From positions 2,381,117-2,445,116 of the forward strand of contig NC_043990.1 of the NCBI RefSeq assembly GCF_902150065.1: a stretch of 64,000 bases of DNA, in the 5' to 3' direction. A model generated the notes under the pieces. The model was not told where the DNA came from. It searched no databases and was given only the letters and a program-made list of their open reading frames with translations. Positions 10,172 to 20,690 of this stretch are shown piece by piece. The stretch is from Myripristis murdjan (Eukaryota > Chordata > Actinopteri > Holocentriformes > Holocentridae). Each line of letters begins with the position of its first letter. The first letter of the stretch is position 1. A program made the translations under genes and the position numbers.

Positions 10172-10691
10172 GAAAGACAAATTCTGATAGCCGTGAAGTT
10201 ATATTTCAGTTATTTCAGTTAAAAAAATTAAAAAATGTTATGTTTATGTTATGTTGTGTTACGAAGAAAATAATAACCAGTTAAACATAAACCTTTCAAC
10301 TAAACTCAGCACTTGTAATGATGTTCATGTAAACAGAGCTGATTTGGTGAAAGTCTCTTTATTTTCTTCACATAGAGAGAATACTGACATGAGTGCAAGC
10401 AAGAAAACATTATTATTAGAAGATATAATAATAATAATAATATAATGTTTCTATTTGAGAAACTTTCTATCTGTGAGGTTTTTGATGCCAAACTAAAGAC
10501 TGATGTACAAATATCTACCACGGCTGATGTCGCTGATCATTAATGTGATTGATTGGACTTGGAATGGATTAGTTCTCATCATCTCTCTCACTCTATCTCT
10601 CTCTCTGTGTGTGTGTGTCCTCAGTGAACTGTATCAGTCCCTGCAGTAGCTTCCAGCTGCAGCAGTCACTTCAGTTTCTGTTCAGTCTGTT
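10172..10691. other. Intergenic and V4 downstream flank
   Basis: AT-rich sequence to about 10590 with an ATA-rich run near 10420-10445. Positions 10590-10690 are the type I V downstream flank in antisense (TGAACTGTATCAGTCCCTGC) with a short GT tract. Confidence 0.7.
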
Positions 10692-10719
10692 AATTTTTGT
10701 ATGACGCTTTTTCACTGTG
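10692..10719 (-). other. 12-spacer RSS of V4 with degenerate nonamer
   Basis: Heptamer CACAGTG (10713-10719) and 12-bp spacer are intact, but the nonamer reads ACAAAAATT instead of ACAAAAACC. The change coincides with loss of the CCTCCCTCAGTC stretch that follows the nonamer in the other type I genes. Confidence 0.9.
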
Positions 10720-11232
10720 TGAACAGATGCTGACTGTTGATAATGTGGTAACTCTGACAGTAGTAAACTGCTGCATCTTCAGCCTGGACTCCACTGATGG
10801 TCAGAGTGAAGTCACTCCTTGATCCACTGCCTGTAAAACGACCTGGAATCCCTGATGCTCGATGCCGATCATAGTAAATTAGCAGTTTTGGAGCTTCTCC
10901 ATCTTTTTGTTGGTACCAGGCCAAGATGTAAACCGCACTGTCATATGTAGATTTACAGTAAGAGCTGCCACAAGTTGGAACAGCAGGACTGGTTTTACAT
11001 GTGATGGTGACGGAGGCTCCCAGAGCAGCGCTCACTGCTCCAGGCTGAGTCACTGTGACCTGGCCTCTGGACTCTGAGGACACACAGACAAAAACACAAA
11101 GCAGGGTCATGCTTTTCTCCGCTTCATTTCAGAGGGACGGATCTTCATAGAGGAGAGGACTTTGATTCTCTGGACTTTACCTGTCAAGCAGCAGCAGAGG
11201 AGAGTCCAGATGAGGATGGAGCTCAAAGTCAT
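10720..11232 (-). CDS. Immunoglobulin light-chain V segment V4 (type I, very long CDR1)
   Basis: Leader exon 11181-11232 and V exon 10720-11073, open throughout and with normal splice sites. It is the only type I gene on the minus strand. CDR1 is greatly lengthened: [20 protein letters not shown] between TCKTS and ILAWYQQ, with two extra cysteines. The remainder is standard ([32 protein letters not shown]). Three changes may lower its use: a degenerate nonamer, a TATA variant and an inverted 40-bp block upstream of the ATG. Its RSS points to lower coordinates, away from the J segments seen here. Confidence 0.92.
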
Positions 11233-11310
11233 GTTTGGATGAGGAGGATTTCTGGGGCTTCAGTTGAAGACTGGATGACTGACAGCTGTCCTTCATGACA
11301 ACAGTCAGGA

Positions 11311-11357
11311 CAATAAACTCTCCCAGAGCACTGGAGCATGGTGCTGCTGATGCAAAG
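11311..11357 (-). promoter_or_regulatory. V4 promoter: octamer and altered TATA-like box
   Basis: The octamer variant CTTTGCAT is kept (11350-11357, minus strand). The TATA-like box reads TTTATTG (11311-11317) where the other type I genes have TTTATAG. The 40 bp between this box and the leader is inverted (11263-11302). Confidence 0.75.
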
Positions 11358-11861
11358 TGGCTCTCTATGGAAATGCTCTGACCCACTCCAACAGGGACAT
11401 ACATTACTCTCATCAGCATGTTCATCAATGGATTAATTTTAATAACCTCATGATAATGTGACTAACTTCATATTCCATGTTTCATGTTCATGATATACTT
11501 ATTTTGATGATTCTAACAATGTTTCAAGAATTATTTGTTTTCAGTTTAATTTACCTCTTGGATAATGCAACATACCTGTCAAGTATCCCGTTTTGGCCGG
11601 GATTTTCTCGTATTTTACCCTCCTTTCCCGGCCCCCTCCCGTATAAGTATTTTCCCGTAAATTTCCCGTATTTAACCTGCATTTATTAAAAATAATAATA
11701 ATACCCCGGGGCAAGCCGCCCATTCCCAGTCTGACCTCTGCCACCCGCTACAGTAACCTACTGCATACTGTAGGTGGCAGTTGTTGCGAGGTTAGTGTGA
11801 CATTGTCAGAGAAGAGTGACAACAACGCGTGAGAAAAAAATAACGACGGGGAAAAACAAAG

Positions 11862-14800
11862 ATGGATAATGGACGGCACCGCCACGAAGAAGGCACTCCT
11901 GCAAAAAAAAAGAAAACCTCTTGCAAATATCAAGATAAATGGGACAGTGAGTTCGATTTTCTTAGGAGGAGCAGGCTGGGGGATTGTCACGCCTATTGTA
12001 AAATCTGTAATTGCGACTTCTGCGTCTCACACGGGGGAAAGAACGACGTTAGCCAACACGCAAATACAGTGAAGCACAAGCGCGGGCTAGAGGCGCAGAA
12101 GCATGCCCAGGCGATGTCGGCGTTTGTGACCAGAGGCACCACCGAGGCAGACCAGGTCACACATGCTGAGGTGAAAATGGCAATGTTATGCGCCAAGAAT
12201 AACATTCCTTTCACCTTCCACGACGAGTTCAACAAGAGTGTTGCTGACATGTTCCCGGACTCTGCTATTGCCCGAAAATACTCTTCGGGAAAAACTAAGG
12301 CGACTCAACTGATAAAAGGTAAGTTAACATAGCTACCTAGCTCACTGCTAGCTCATTATAAGGTTGCTCAAACAGTATAAAATGTGTTTGAATTAGAGGT
12401 GCAAGAATTAATAATCAAGTTTTAAATAAATCGTCAACTATTTTGATAAACTCAATTCTCTGAATTCAGCTTCTTAAATGTGAATATTTCTAGTTTCTCT
12501 GTTCCTTTATGAAAATAAAATTAATATCTCTTTGATTTATGAACAAAACAAGAGATTTAGGGACGTCATCTTGTGGTTTGGGAAACACTGGTTACTATTT
12601 TTGTTGCAGCCCCAGTTTGAATATTTGAACATTTGAGCATTAATAGTGTGTAGACCTAATTGATGATGTGCTAATTACTGGACACTCAACAGGTGCCATA
12701 GCAGCAGAACTGGATGATGTGTTGGCGAAAACATGCCGATCTCAGCCCTTTTCACTGATGTGCGATGAATCAAACAACAGAAACACAGACAAAGAATTTG
12801 TCATCCTGGCTAGACTCTACGATGAGGACACTCTGCAGATCGCTACAAGATTCCTGGACATGCCTACATGCAATGTAGGAAATGCTGAAAATCTGTATGA
12901 AAAGCTGAGTGAAGCATTAAGGTAAGGGGAACTGCACTGTGTTGTCAACGTGTTTAGTAGTTTGCATTTAATTATAACCTTACGTTTTGCCTGAGACATT
13001 TTGTGGCATTTTTTTCCTGTTTCCAATAGAAAAAGAGGCATCCCCTGGGATAACTTGATTGCCTTTAATTCTGATAATGCAAGTGTTATGAAAGGCCGAC
13101 ATAACTCAGTCATCAGCAGACTGAAGAACAGCCAGCCCCACGTCCAGGACCTTGGCTGCATCTGCCACCTGGTACAGCTGGCCACTGGCTGTGGCATCAG
13201 AGCAGCCGAGGTACCAGTGGAAGACATCCTGGTGGGGATCTGCACTCACTTTGATAAACGGTAAAGGTGCACATATAAGCCTGCTATTTCTCTCACCTAA
13301 TGTTGTGTGTGTTACAGTGTAACAACATTGGATGTGGCTAACCCATGAACAAGGTAGCCTAGTAGGCCTGCAGTTCATATTCTTTATTTACTCACTCACT
13401 CACTCACTAACAGAGTAATTTTATATCTCTCAGTGCAAAAAGATGCGAAGTCTACATAGAGTTTGTAGACTTCACTGATTCAGACCACCTGAAGCCCATC
13501 AGGTACTGCAGCACCAGATGGCTGAGTCTGTTAACCTGCACCCAGGGGGTGTTGATCCAGTGGGATGCACTACAGGTAAGATGGTAACTCCACTCAGTAG
13601 ATATCTACAGTTTATTATGCTACATTTCCATTTTAACCATGTATTGCCACCCTGTATCCCTATGTACTGTAGGCCTACTTTAACAGTCATGAGGAGGTGG
13701 AGAGGAGTGTTAAAGTGCGTGATCTGGCAAACCATCTGCGTGATCCAATCGTGAAGACCTACTTCCTGTTCCTGAGTGCTGCCCTTAGCCTTTATCTGAA
13801 TTTAACATTGCCTTCCAGGTGGGTGTCAATGATATTGAATGAATGAGTGAATAATAATCTATAATTAAATGTTTGTGCTTATTGTATTATTGTTATTTCA
13901 CTGTTATTTTGTTGTGACCATTGATATTATCTGCAGTCAGAGGGGGTACAAATTCACAGACTTGAAGAGGAGATGTGCAGGCTGATGAAGAGGATCTTGG
14001 GCTACCTCATACCAGCCAGGGCAATCGTGAGTGTACCTCTTAGGGAGGTGGAGTATGGAGATGGACATCAGTTGGCGGATGAAGATCTCTTTATTGGAGC
14101 TGAAACAAAAGCATTCATGAGAAGCGCAGAGCTCCTTGTGTCAGCCGAGAAGAAAATCTTTCAGTGAGTCTATTACTCAGTAGTTATATTATGATATCAT
14201 CTTTTGACAGCATGACAGTATAGACTGTAGTGTGCCTAAAATATTGCCACTAATGTATTTTTTCACTCTTCTGCTGTTTTAGAACTGTGAGAAGCTTCTA
14301 TGTTGCAGTATTGAGGAAAATGTTTTCCTTGTTTCCATTTGACCATCCTCTCCTGAGGGACCTGAAAATGCTGGACCCTGCAGCTCGCCTTGACATAACT
14401 CCAGGGGCAGGTAGATAATAGAAACAGTTTCCAATTGATGTTAGGGGCAGTTTCCCATTGATAACCAAAAAAAAAATTGGCACAGTATACTTTATAATTG
14501 TTTAGATCTGCAATGTTCAGTCAAACACTTGTTTTACTTTACAGTGGAAAGGTTAGGGGCCCTGTTCCCTCAGTTGAGGTTGAGTCAGGATCAGCTCAGG
14601 GAGGAAGTCACCGATTACCAAGTGGCAGACAGGCAAGAACTCCCCCAAGAAGATCAGATTGACCGATTCTGGGGCCTGCTAGGAAAAAGAAAAGGATTCA
14701 GTCAACTGCCGAAACTCATGAAAGCACTACTGTGCATTCCTCACAGTAATGCCAGCTTGGAGAAGGTTTTTAGTATGGTTAGGAAAATTGTTACGGAGAA

Positions 14801-14951
14801 TCGGATGTCATTAGATAACAAAACTGTTTGTTCTCTACTATCCTGCAAGATTAACCACTCTGGCCCAGCTCATAAATATACGCCCTCCAAAGAGGTATTA
14901 AAAAGTGCAAAATCTGCAACAAACAACTACAACTTGTCCCTAAAAGAATAA
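11862..14951 (+). CDS. hAT transposase, eight exons
   Basis: Exons inferred from GT-AG sites and phase: 11862-12318, 12693-12921, 13030-13260, 13434-13575, 13673-13818, about 13936-14163, 14283-14410, 14545-14951. Exon 1 has a Cys-His zinc-finger-like block (CHAYCKICNCDFC ... HANTVKHKRG). Exon 2 has SLMCDESNN and exon 3 AFNSDNASVMKG, the expected positions of catalytic Asp residues. Exon 4 has CSTRWLSL, a hAT hallmark. Exon 8 has the C-terminal dimerisation block (IPHSNASLEKVFSMVRKIV) and ends at TAA. All junctions keep frame except exon 5 to 6, where the simplest splice leaves EGVQIHRLEEEM out of phase. That points to a small frameshift or an unusual splice site. The total would be about 650 residues. 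Confidence 0.82.
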
Positions 14952-15192
14952 AGAAAAGCAATATGAAATGAAAAAAGTCAAAGAAAAGCAATTTGAAATG
15001 AAAAAAAGTCAAAGAAAAGCAATATGAAATGAAAAGCACTGTAAAAGAAAAGCAATAGGAGATGAAAAAAGGTAAAAGAAAAGCAATAGGAAATTAAAAA
15101 ATGTAAGAGAAAAGTAGTATGAAATGAAAAAGGGTAAAAGAAAAACAATATGAAATGAAAGGCACTGTAAAAGAAAAGCAATTTGAAAAGAC
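14950..15192. repeat. Short tandem repeat, AAGAAAAGCAATATGAAATG unit
   Basis: Roughly eight imperfect copies of a 27-30-bp unit built from AAAAGCAAT and GAAATGAAA, directly after the hAT transposase stop. It is inside the element. Confidence 0.85.
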
Positions 15193-15413
15193 AGGAAACA
15201 AAGGAGCTGGCTGAAGTTCAGGATGTAGTGGAGCTGCATAAAGCCAATTGCAGTTTGTAGGTGGTTGACAAGTGGTGATTTTAGCTTTCTTCTTCATCTG
15301 TCTTAAAATGTAAGGGATACTGGAGCTTAGTTGGGGTGGTGGGACGGCTTGTGGCGGGTTCCGGAAAATATCCCTTATTTTCAAATCCAAAACTTGACAG
15401 GTATGTAATGCAA

Positions 15414-15873
15414 ATCAGTGTTCTCTAGATTACAGAATAAAAACTCAAAGTTATTATGATTAAATTATTATTATAATTTTGATATCTCTCACTATTTAAA
15501 GTAAGATTTTTTATTTGTAAAAATCACTTTTAAATCCTGATAAGTTGTGTTGTTAAAACGTGCACAGTAATTACTTGTCACTAAAATTTTGCCACTCGAA
15601 AGACTTATGGTTTACTTCAGGTTGTTGTGTCTTCAGAAAATATGCTGAGATCTTTATTATGCACCTGGAAAACTGGGGAAAAGAATTTCAGGATGACAAA
15701 AAACAGGAGGATATTATGAGCATAAAGCAATATAACATGACATTGATCTCTGGATTGATCCATGAGCAACTAGTCTCTTCTACACAGGGCTCAAGCACTG
15801 ATGTAAACTAAAATGTCAACAATTGGGTCGGCATCATGGCAGCTCACTTTGCTCCATGTTGTTGTGCTTTTAA
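15414..15873. other. Intergenic; orphan V-flank fragment
   Basis: AT-rich with no gene. Positions 15826-15873 are the antisense of the type I V downstream flank (GGCAGCTCACTTTGCTCCAT), although no V gene stands beside it. The fragment ends at the TTAA (15870-15873) used by the next element. Confidence 0.65.
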
Positions 15874-17215
15874 CCCTTATATGGTATTCGTTTTTTTGTT
15901 ACACAGGGAGTCCTGCTGGGTCTGGTGGACCCGTTGCATTTTGGGGCTTTTAATTCAACATAATCAAACCTTTTTTTGTTACAATACTCAGCAGATTTTT
16001 ACGTCATCCCAATTGCAAGTAATATAAACAATACATATGTTAAATTTGTTCCCTTTACCTTTGTAAAATCACATTTATGAATAGAAACAACACTCGGTTT
16101 TTTATTAAAATGCAACAAAATAAGAAAATCTATCATAAAACAGGCATAACTAGAAAATAATCAGCAAATGTACAAATGAAGGCAGTTTTTTTCATAACTA
16201 TTGTTTTATTTGAATTTCATTAGAAATGTAACTTAACATTTACACATAAAATCTGTCTAAACAACACATTAGCCCAATTGAACACGTCCATTTCATACCA
16301 GACTATGCCATACAATAGGTGCAGAGTTTCACTATGTGTGCATTGCAAATGTACTTCTTGCACTGGGTGCATCTATATTGTATTTTTCTGTCCATCTTGG
16401 GTCCACACACCTCACAGCGCTTCTTTTTGTTACTGGCCACAATCTAGAATAATGAGAAGATAAAGATCTTTACTAACACTCGTCACATTGGCAGCTATGC
16501 GGGGCGGTTCATTTCTTGAAAATGAAGACCATTCAATTCTGCCATTTCTTGACATCCATATGTTGTCATTTTGAAGCTGCTCCCCAGCTGGCCCTGGGGC
16601 TGGCTGCTGGCCTGCTGGTCCTGAGGTATGCTTGCGTTTGGGAGACGGCTGATGGGCTGATCCTGGCCTCTCATGGGCCATGGGTCCTGGGCCTGGTTGC
16701 TCGTGGGCTGGTCCTGGGCCTGGTTGCTCGTGGGCTGGTCCTGGGCCTGGTTGCTTGCGGGTTGGTCCTGGGCCTGGTTGCTCATGGGCTGGTCCTGGCT
16801 GCTCACATCGTCCTGGTTTGCTGAAGGGCTGGTCCAGAGGCTCTTTTACGCTTCTGAGTTGGCTGATACTCATCCTCCTCTTCAAACTCAGTGTCAGACT
16901 CAGAATTTTCAGAAATGTGATCCTCACATTCTGAAACCTCTTCCTCTGCATCACCATCAACACCTTCTCTCTCTTCCAATATCAGTTGTAAGGCAGTCTG
17001 AACAGAAAATCGCTTTGCCATCTTGATCAGTTGTGGTATGGCACCACACTGACAGAGCTATCTATAGCGTCAGGTTCCCGAGATTGGTTCCCACAAGACA
17101 GAGGGTGAAATGTGTGGGAATGTGGGTGCAGTTAGTGTTGGGTACTCCAATTTTCTAACAATGTTGCAACCTTGTGCGGGAACAGGTGCACCCACAGTGT
17201 GCACCTGTTCCCACA

Positions 17216-17249
<34 letters not shown>

Positions 17250-17415
17250 CACAATACACACACACACACACACACACACACGCGCGCACACACACAGAGA
17301 GAGAGAGGAGGAAGGGAACATGAGGGTGCACGGGATCTATGATTTATACACTTTCACTAGGTCCGGGTCCAGTGGACCCGAAGACCCTGTATGTAATAAA
17401 ATGTGGAGAGGGGGT
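15874..17415 (-). mobile_element. piggyBac-like element, internally deleted
   Basis: The left end follows TTAA with CCCTTATATGG. Sub-terminal repeats are GGGTCTGGTGGACCCG on the left and CGGGTCCACTGGACCC near 17360-17375 on the right. The right terminus is uncertain (GGGGGTAA near 17415), and the host V-flank expected beyond it is missing, so the right edge is probably rearranged. Transposase pieces are on the minus strand. A 14-bp palindrome (17178-17212) and CT and CA tracts occur in the leader region. Confidence 0.7.
16303..17021 (-). pseudogene. piggyBac transposase remnant (N-terminus and Cys-rich C-terminus)
   Basis: From the ATG at 17021 the minus strand encodes MAKRFSVQTALQLILEE and then an acidic stretch, typical of piggyBac N-termini. 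A 27-bp tandem repeat (about 16660-16800, QPGPGPAHE units) follows in another frame, then WMSRNGRIEWSSF near 16510-16570. After a TTCTAG acceptor (about 16453) a last exon encodes KKKRCEVCGPKMDRKIQYRC, TQCKKYICNAH and CTYC, the piggyBac cysteine-rich domain, ending at a TAG at 16303. The catalytic core is absent, so the copy is non-autonomous. Confidence 0.78.
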
Positions 17416-17945
17416 AATAATAATAATACCTCAAATTCATGTAGAACCTTTCAAGGCACCCAAGTACAGTTTTCTACACTTTACCAAAAGAAATTAATAA
17501 TAGAAGGGGCTGCTGGGGCTGATAGAATTGACTAGAGACCATCGTGAACAGGAGAGTTGTCAGGAATTTTTTTAAAGTGTCCACGGAGGCAGCGCTGCCT
17601 ATCTCTGCTGGGAGAGAGCTTCAAAGGTGGGAGCTGCCACACTGAAGGCTCCACCTCCCAGAGGTCTACAGGTAGGTGTGGGGGATGGAGAGCAGGCCTG
17701 CAGATTCCTGGACGGGACAGAGGGGTGGAGGCAGTCTGATAGGCACTGGGGGACGAGGGCTCGGAGGAATGTGTTGTCAGGAGGGCGATTTTGTAGGAGA
17801 TGTGGATTTTACAGAGGAAAGGAAGGTTGGAGATCAGCTGGTAGCTGGTGAGGTCATCCGGGTCCAGACCTGGCTTTATGAGAATAGGGATAGGATAGGT
17901 CATTTTTTTAAAAATTGATTTCTGTACAAGTGAAACAAAACACAA
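17416..17945 (-). mobile_element. LINE reverse-transcriptase fragment (L2/CR1-like)
   Basis: The minus strand near 17810-17900 reads LIKPGLDPDDLTSYQLISNL then PFLCKI, matching the N-terminal reverse-transcriptase block (LDP..L.NYRPISNLPFL.K) of L2-like LINEs. The neighbouring sequence is too decayed to extend the domain with confidence. Confidence 0.6.
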
Positions 17946-19093
17946 TAGAAGACATTCTTGAAGGAAACTTGGAGAAAGTGATATGAAGTCAAAACGCCAT
18001 GTGAGTTAACTTTTTTTTAATTTAAAATTTTTTTTTTATTATTTTTTTTATAAATTAACAGTTTTCATGATCTGGGTTGCCATGATAACTGTTGCTCCAT
18101 AGCTAACCTGCTCCCTAGCAGATTTTGTCCAGGCCTACTGATCCAAACGTATAAAAGATCCACCCCCCTGAACAATCGTCTATCTGGAAAACAGAGTCAT
18201 CATTCCTAAGGGATTCCTGGACAAAATGCTGCGTTCAGATGAGGCAGACTGCTGACCTGCCGTGTATTTTGGGCCGTTCAGAGGCAGACATGTGTACACA
18301 CTGTGCATTGAGAAATCATTGAGAGAAATGATTTAGGTTCTGAAAAAATAGTTGGAAAGATAAACATAAGTCCCTTTAAAGTAACTGCAAGGAGCTTTCA
18401 TCTTGGTTTTTGAAGCCCTTGTCGTCAAAAGCGGCAGTGTCTCCCTGAATAAAGACTGCATTTTGCATGAGTGCCACCGCCTCGTGTTGTAAAGATCTTG
18501 ATCGAGCCTTGTTTAGAGGTCAACATATCATGTGAGACGAGACACGTGGGTTTACATCCTAAACCATGGCTGACTGCAGCAAATGCTTGAAAGTTTGGCA
18601 TAGCTTCACTAAAAAAAAGGTACCAACACAGTAAAATGCAACACTTAAGATCTTTTGTGATTGGGAGAAAGCAGGAAAAAACACGGAAACGTTTTATGGG
18701 TTGTAGCTCGGAGGCTAGCACAGTGTTTGCCGACAAGCCGCAGGGTGACAGTTCTGTCTGGACGGAGGGCGGAGGAGATGAACATGGCTGCCGAGGGAGG
18801 AGACAGTAAAGGCAGGGAGGAGGAGACATGGAGCCGGAGGCAGGGTGAAGGTAAGTACAGCTGAGCAGGTTGACTGTAAAGCAGATCTGACAGTAAACAC
18901 AGGCTGCCGGTCTGGTGCCATAAATCCCTTCATCTGATTCTGAAGGAAAACAGTGACGAACACTGAGGATGTCTAAATAGAAATAGCCAAACGTCTTGCT
19001 TATGGTCTCGTTTGCTGACGTAGGTCATATAGAGGCATCAGGATCTAATTTAGGCTGTTTCATGACCAATTAAAAAATCCCTGAAGTTTCTTC

Positions 19094-19147
<54 letters not shown>

Positions 19148-19298
19148 CTCTTGATATAGTGCTGTCTTACGCTCTTAATATTAAACTTATGAACTTAAAA
19201 CCTGTTGACGTCTGACTTTGTGTCTTTTGTGCAAAGTCTCTAGTGTTTTAGTGTCTCTGCAGCTGTTGAGTCAGATCAGTTCCTCTCCAGCTGAGGGA
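17946..19298. other. Intergenic; V-II downstream block, orphan exon-like ORF, poly-A
   Basis: Positions 18060-18330 match the 470-690 and 52620-52810 blocks. Positions 18660-18860 are GC-rich and hold a short ATG exon with a splice donor (separate entry). A tract of more than 30 A residues is at 19109-19143. Otherwise nothing is recognised until the V5 flank (from about 19210). Confidence 0.6.
18784..18850 (+). other. Orphan first-exon-like ORF with splice donor
   Basis: AACATGGCTG is a good initiation context. It starts MAAEGGDSKGREEETWSRRQ, continues for two more codons and meets a consensus donor AAG/GTAAGT at 18851. The GC-rich, CpG-containing surroundings resemble the 5' end of a housekeeping-type gene, but no second exon was found. 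It could be a copied promoter/first-exon fragment or chance. The product is not recognised. Confidence 0.25.
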
Positions 19299-19326
19299 GG
19301 TTTTTGTATGACGTTGTTTCACTGTG
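19299..19326 (-). other. 12-spacer RSS of V5
   Basis: Minus strand CACAGTG (19320-19326), spacer AAACAACGTCAT, nonamer ACAAAAACC (19299-19307). Confidence 0.95.
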
Positions 19327-20058
19327 TGAATGGGTAGCTGTAACTCTGCTGACAGTAGTAAACTCCTGAATCTTCAGCCTGGACTCCACTGATGGTCAGA
19401 GTGTAGTCAGATCCAGATCCAGATCCACTTCCACTAAAACGACTTGAAACTCCAGACTGAAGGGTTGTGGCATATCGAATCAGGAGTTTAGGAGCTTCTC
19501 CAGGTTTCTGAAGGTACCAGTGGAGGTTGTTACTGATACTTGTACTGGCTTTACATCTGATAGAGACAGTCTGTCCCGGACTAACAGACTGAGATCCAGG
19601 AGACTGAGTCACAGTGATTTCTCCTGATGAATCTGGAAAATATCCAAAAGAGCAGAAGGGTTATTGAGACAAATACAGCTTGGAGAAAGATGATGAATAT
19701 GAAAACAGAAGAGGAGGATTTCTTTAACCCTCCTGTCGTGTTCGCGGTCAAATCTGACCGGTGTACAAGTTTTCTCTCCAAAAAATGCAGTTAATTTCAT
19801 CTGTTTGTCATGAGGTTCCATGACTTTGTTCACACATGGCATCTGAACACATAAAATAAATTTGGAGAATTTTTATTAATTTTTGAATGTTTTATTTAAC
19901 TTGTATACACCCATCGTGTTCCCGGTCACAAATGACCGGTCATTAGAAATGAATGGGTAAGACTACAATTAGTGTATAAAATAGAGTTAAACACATTCCC
20001 ACACTCCTTTCCCACACCCCAACATGCAGGTGTCTTTGAGCAGACACAGATGTGTGTG

Positions 20059-20101
<43 letters not shown>

Positions 20102-20193
20102 TATACCCCTTTCTGGCTTCCATGGCAACCCCCACAGGAAAGTATCTCTCTGACTTCTTTCCCACACCCCAACATGTAGGTGTCTTTGAGCAG

Positions 20194-20235
<42 letters not shown>

Positions 20236-20327
20236 TATACCCCTTTCTGGATTCCATGGCAACCCCCACGGGAAAGTATCTCTCAGACTTCTTTCCCACA
20301 CCCCAACATGTAGGTGTCTTTGAGCAG

Positions 20328-20387
<60 letters not shown>

Positions 20388-20497
20388 ACACACACACACA
20401 CACCTTATACCCCTTTCTGGCTTCCATGGCAACCCCCACGGGAAAGTATCTCTCAGACTTCTTTCCTACACCCCAACATGTAGGTGTCTTTGAGTAG

Positions 20498-20543
<46 letters not shown>

Positions 20544-20637
20544 TATACCCCTTTCTGGCTTCCATGGCAACCCCCACGGGAAAGTATCTCTCAGACGTCT
20601 TTCCCACACCCCAACATGTAGGTGTCTTTGAGCAGGC

Positions 20638-20690
<53 letters not shown>

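Larger units (their letters stand above)
11571..15405 (+). mobile_element. hAT DNA transposon with transposase gene
   Basis: The ends are inverted repeats CATACCTGTCAAGT and ACTTGACAGGTATG, flanked by perfect 8-bp duplications TAATGCAA (11563-11570 and 15406-15413), which defines a hAT insertion. The 3835-bp interior carries a multi-exon transposase on the plus strand and a short tandem array near its 3' end. Both termini and all main transposase blocks are present, so the element is complete or nearly so. Confidence 0.93.
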
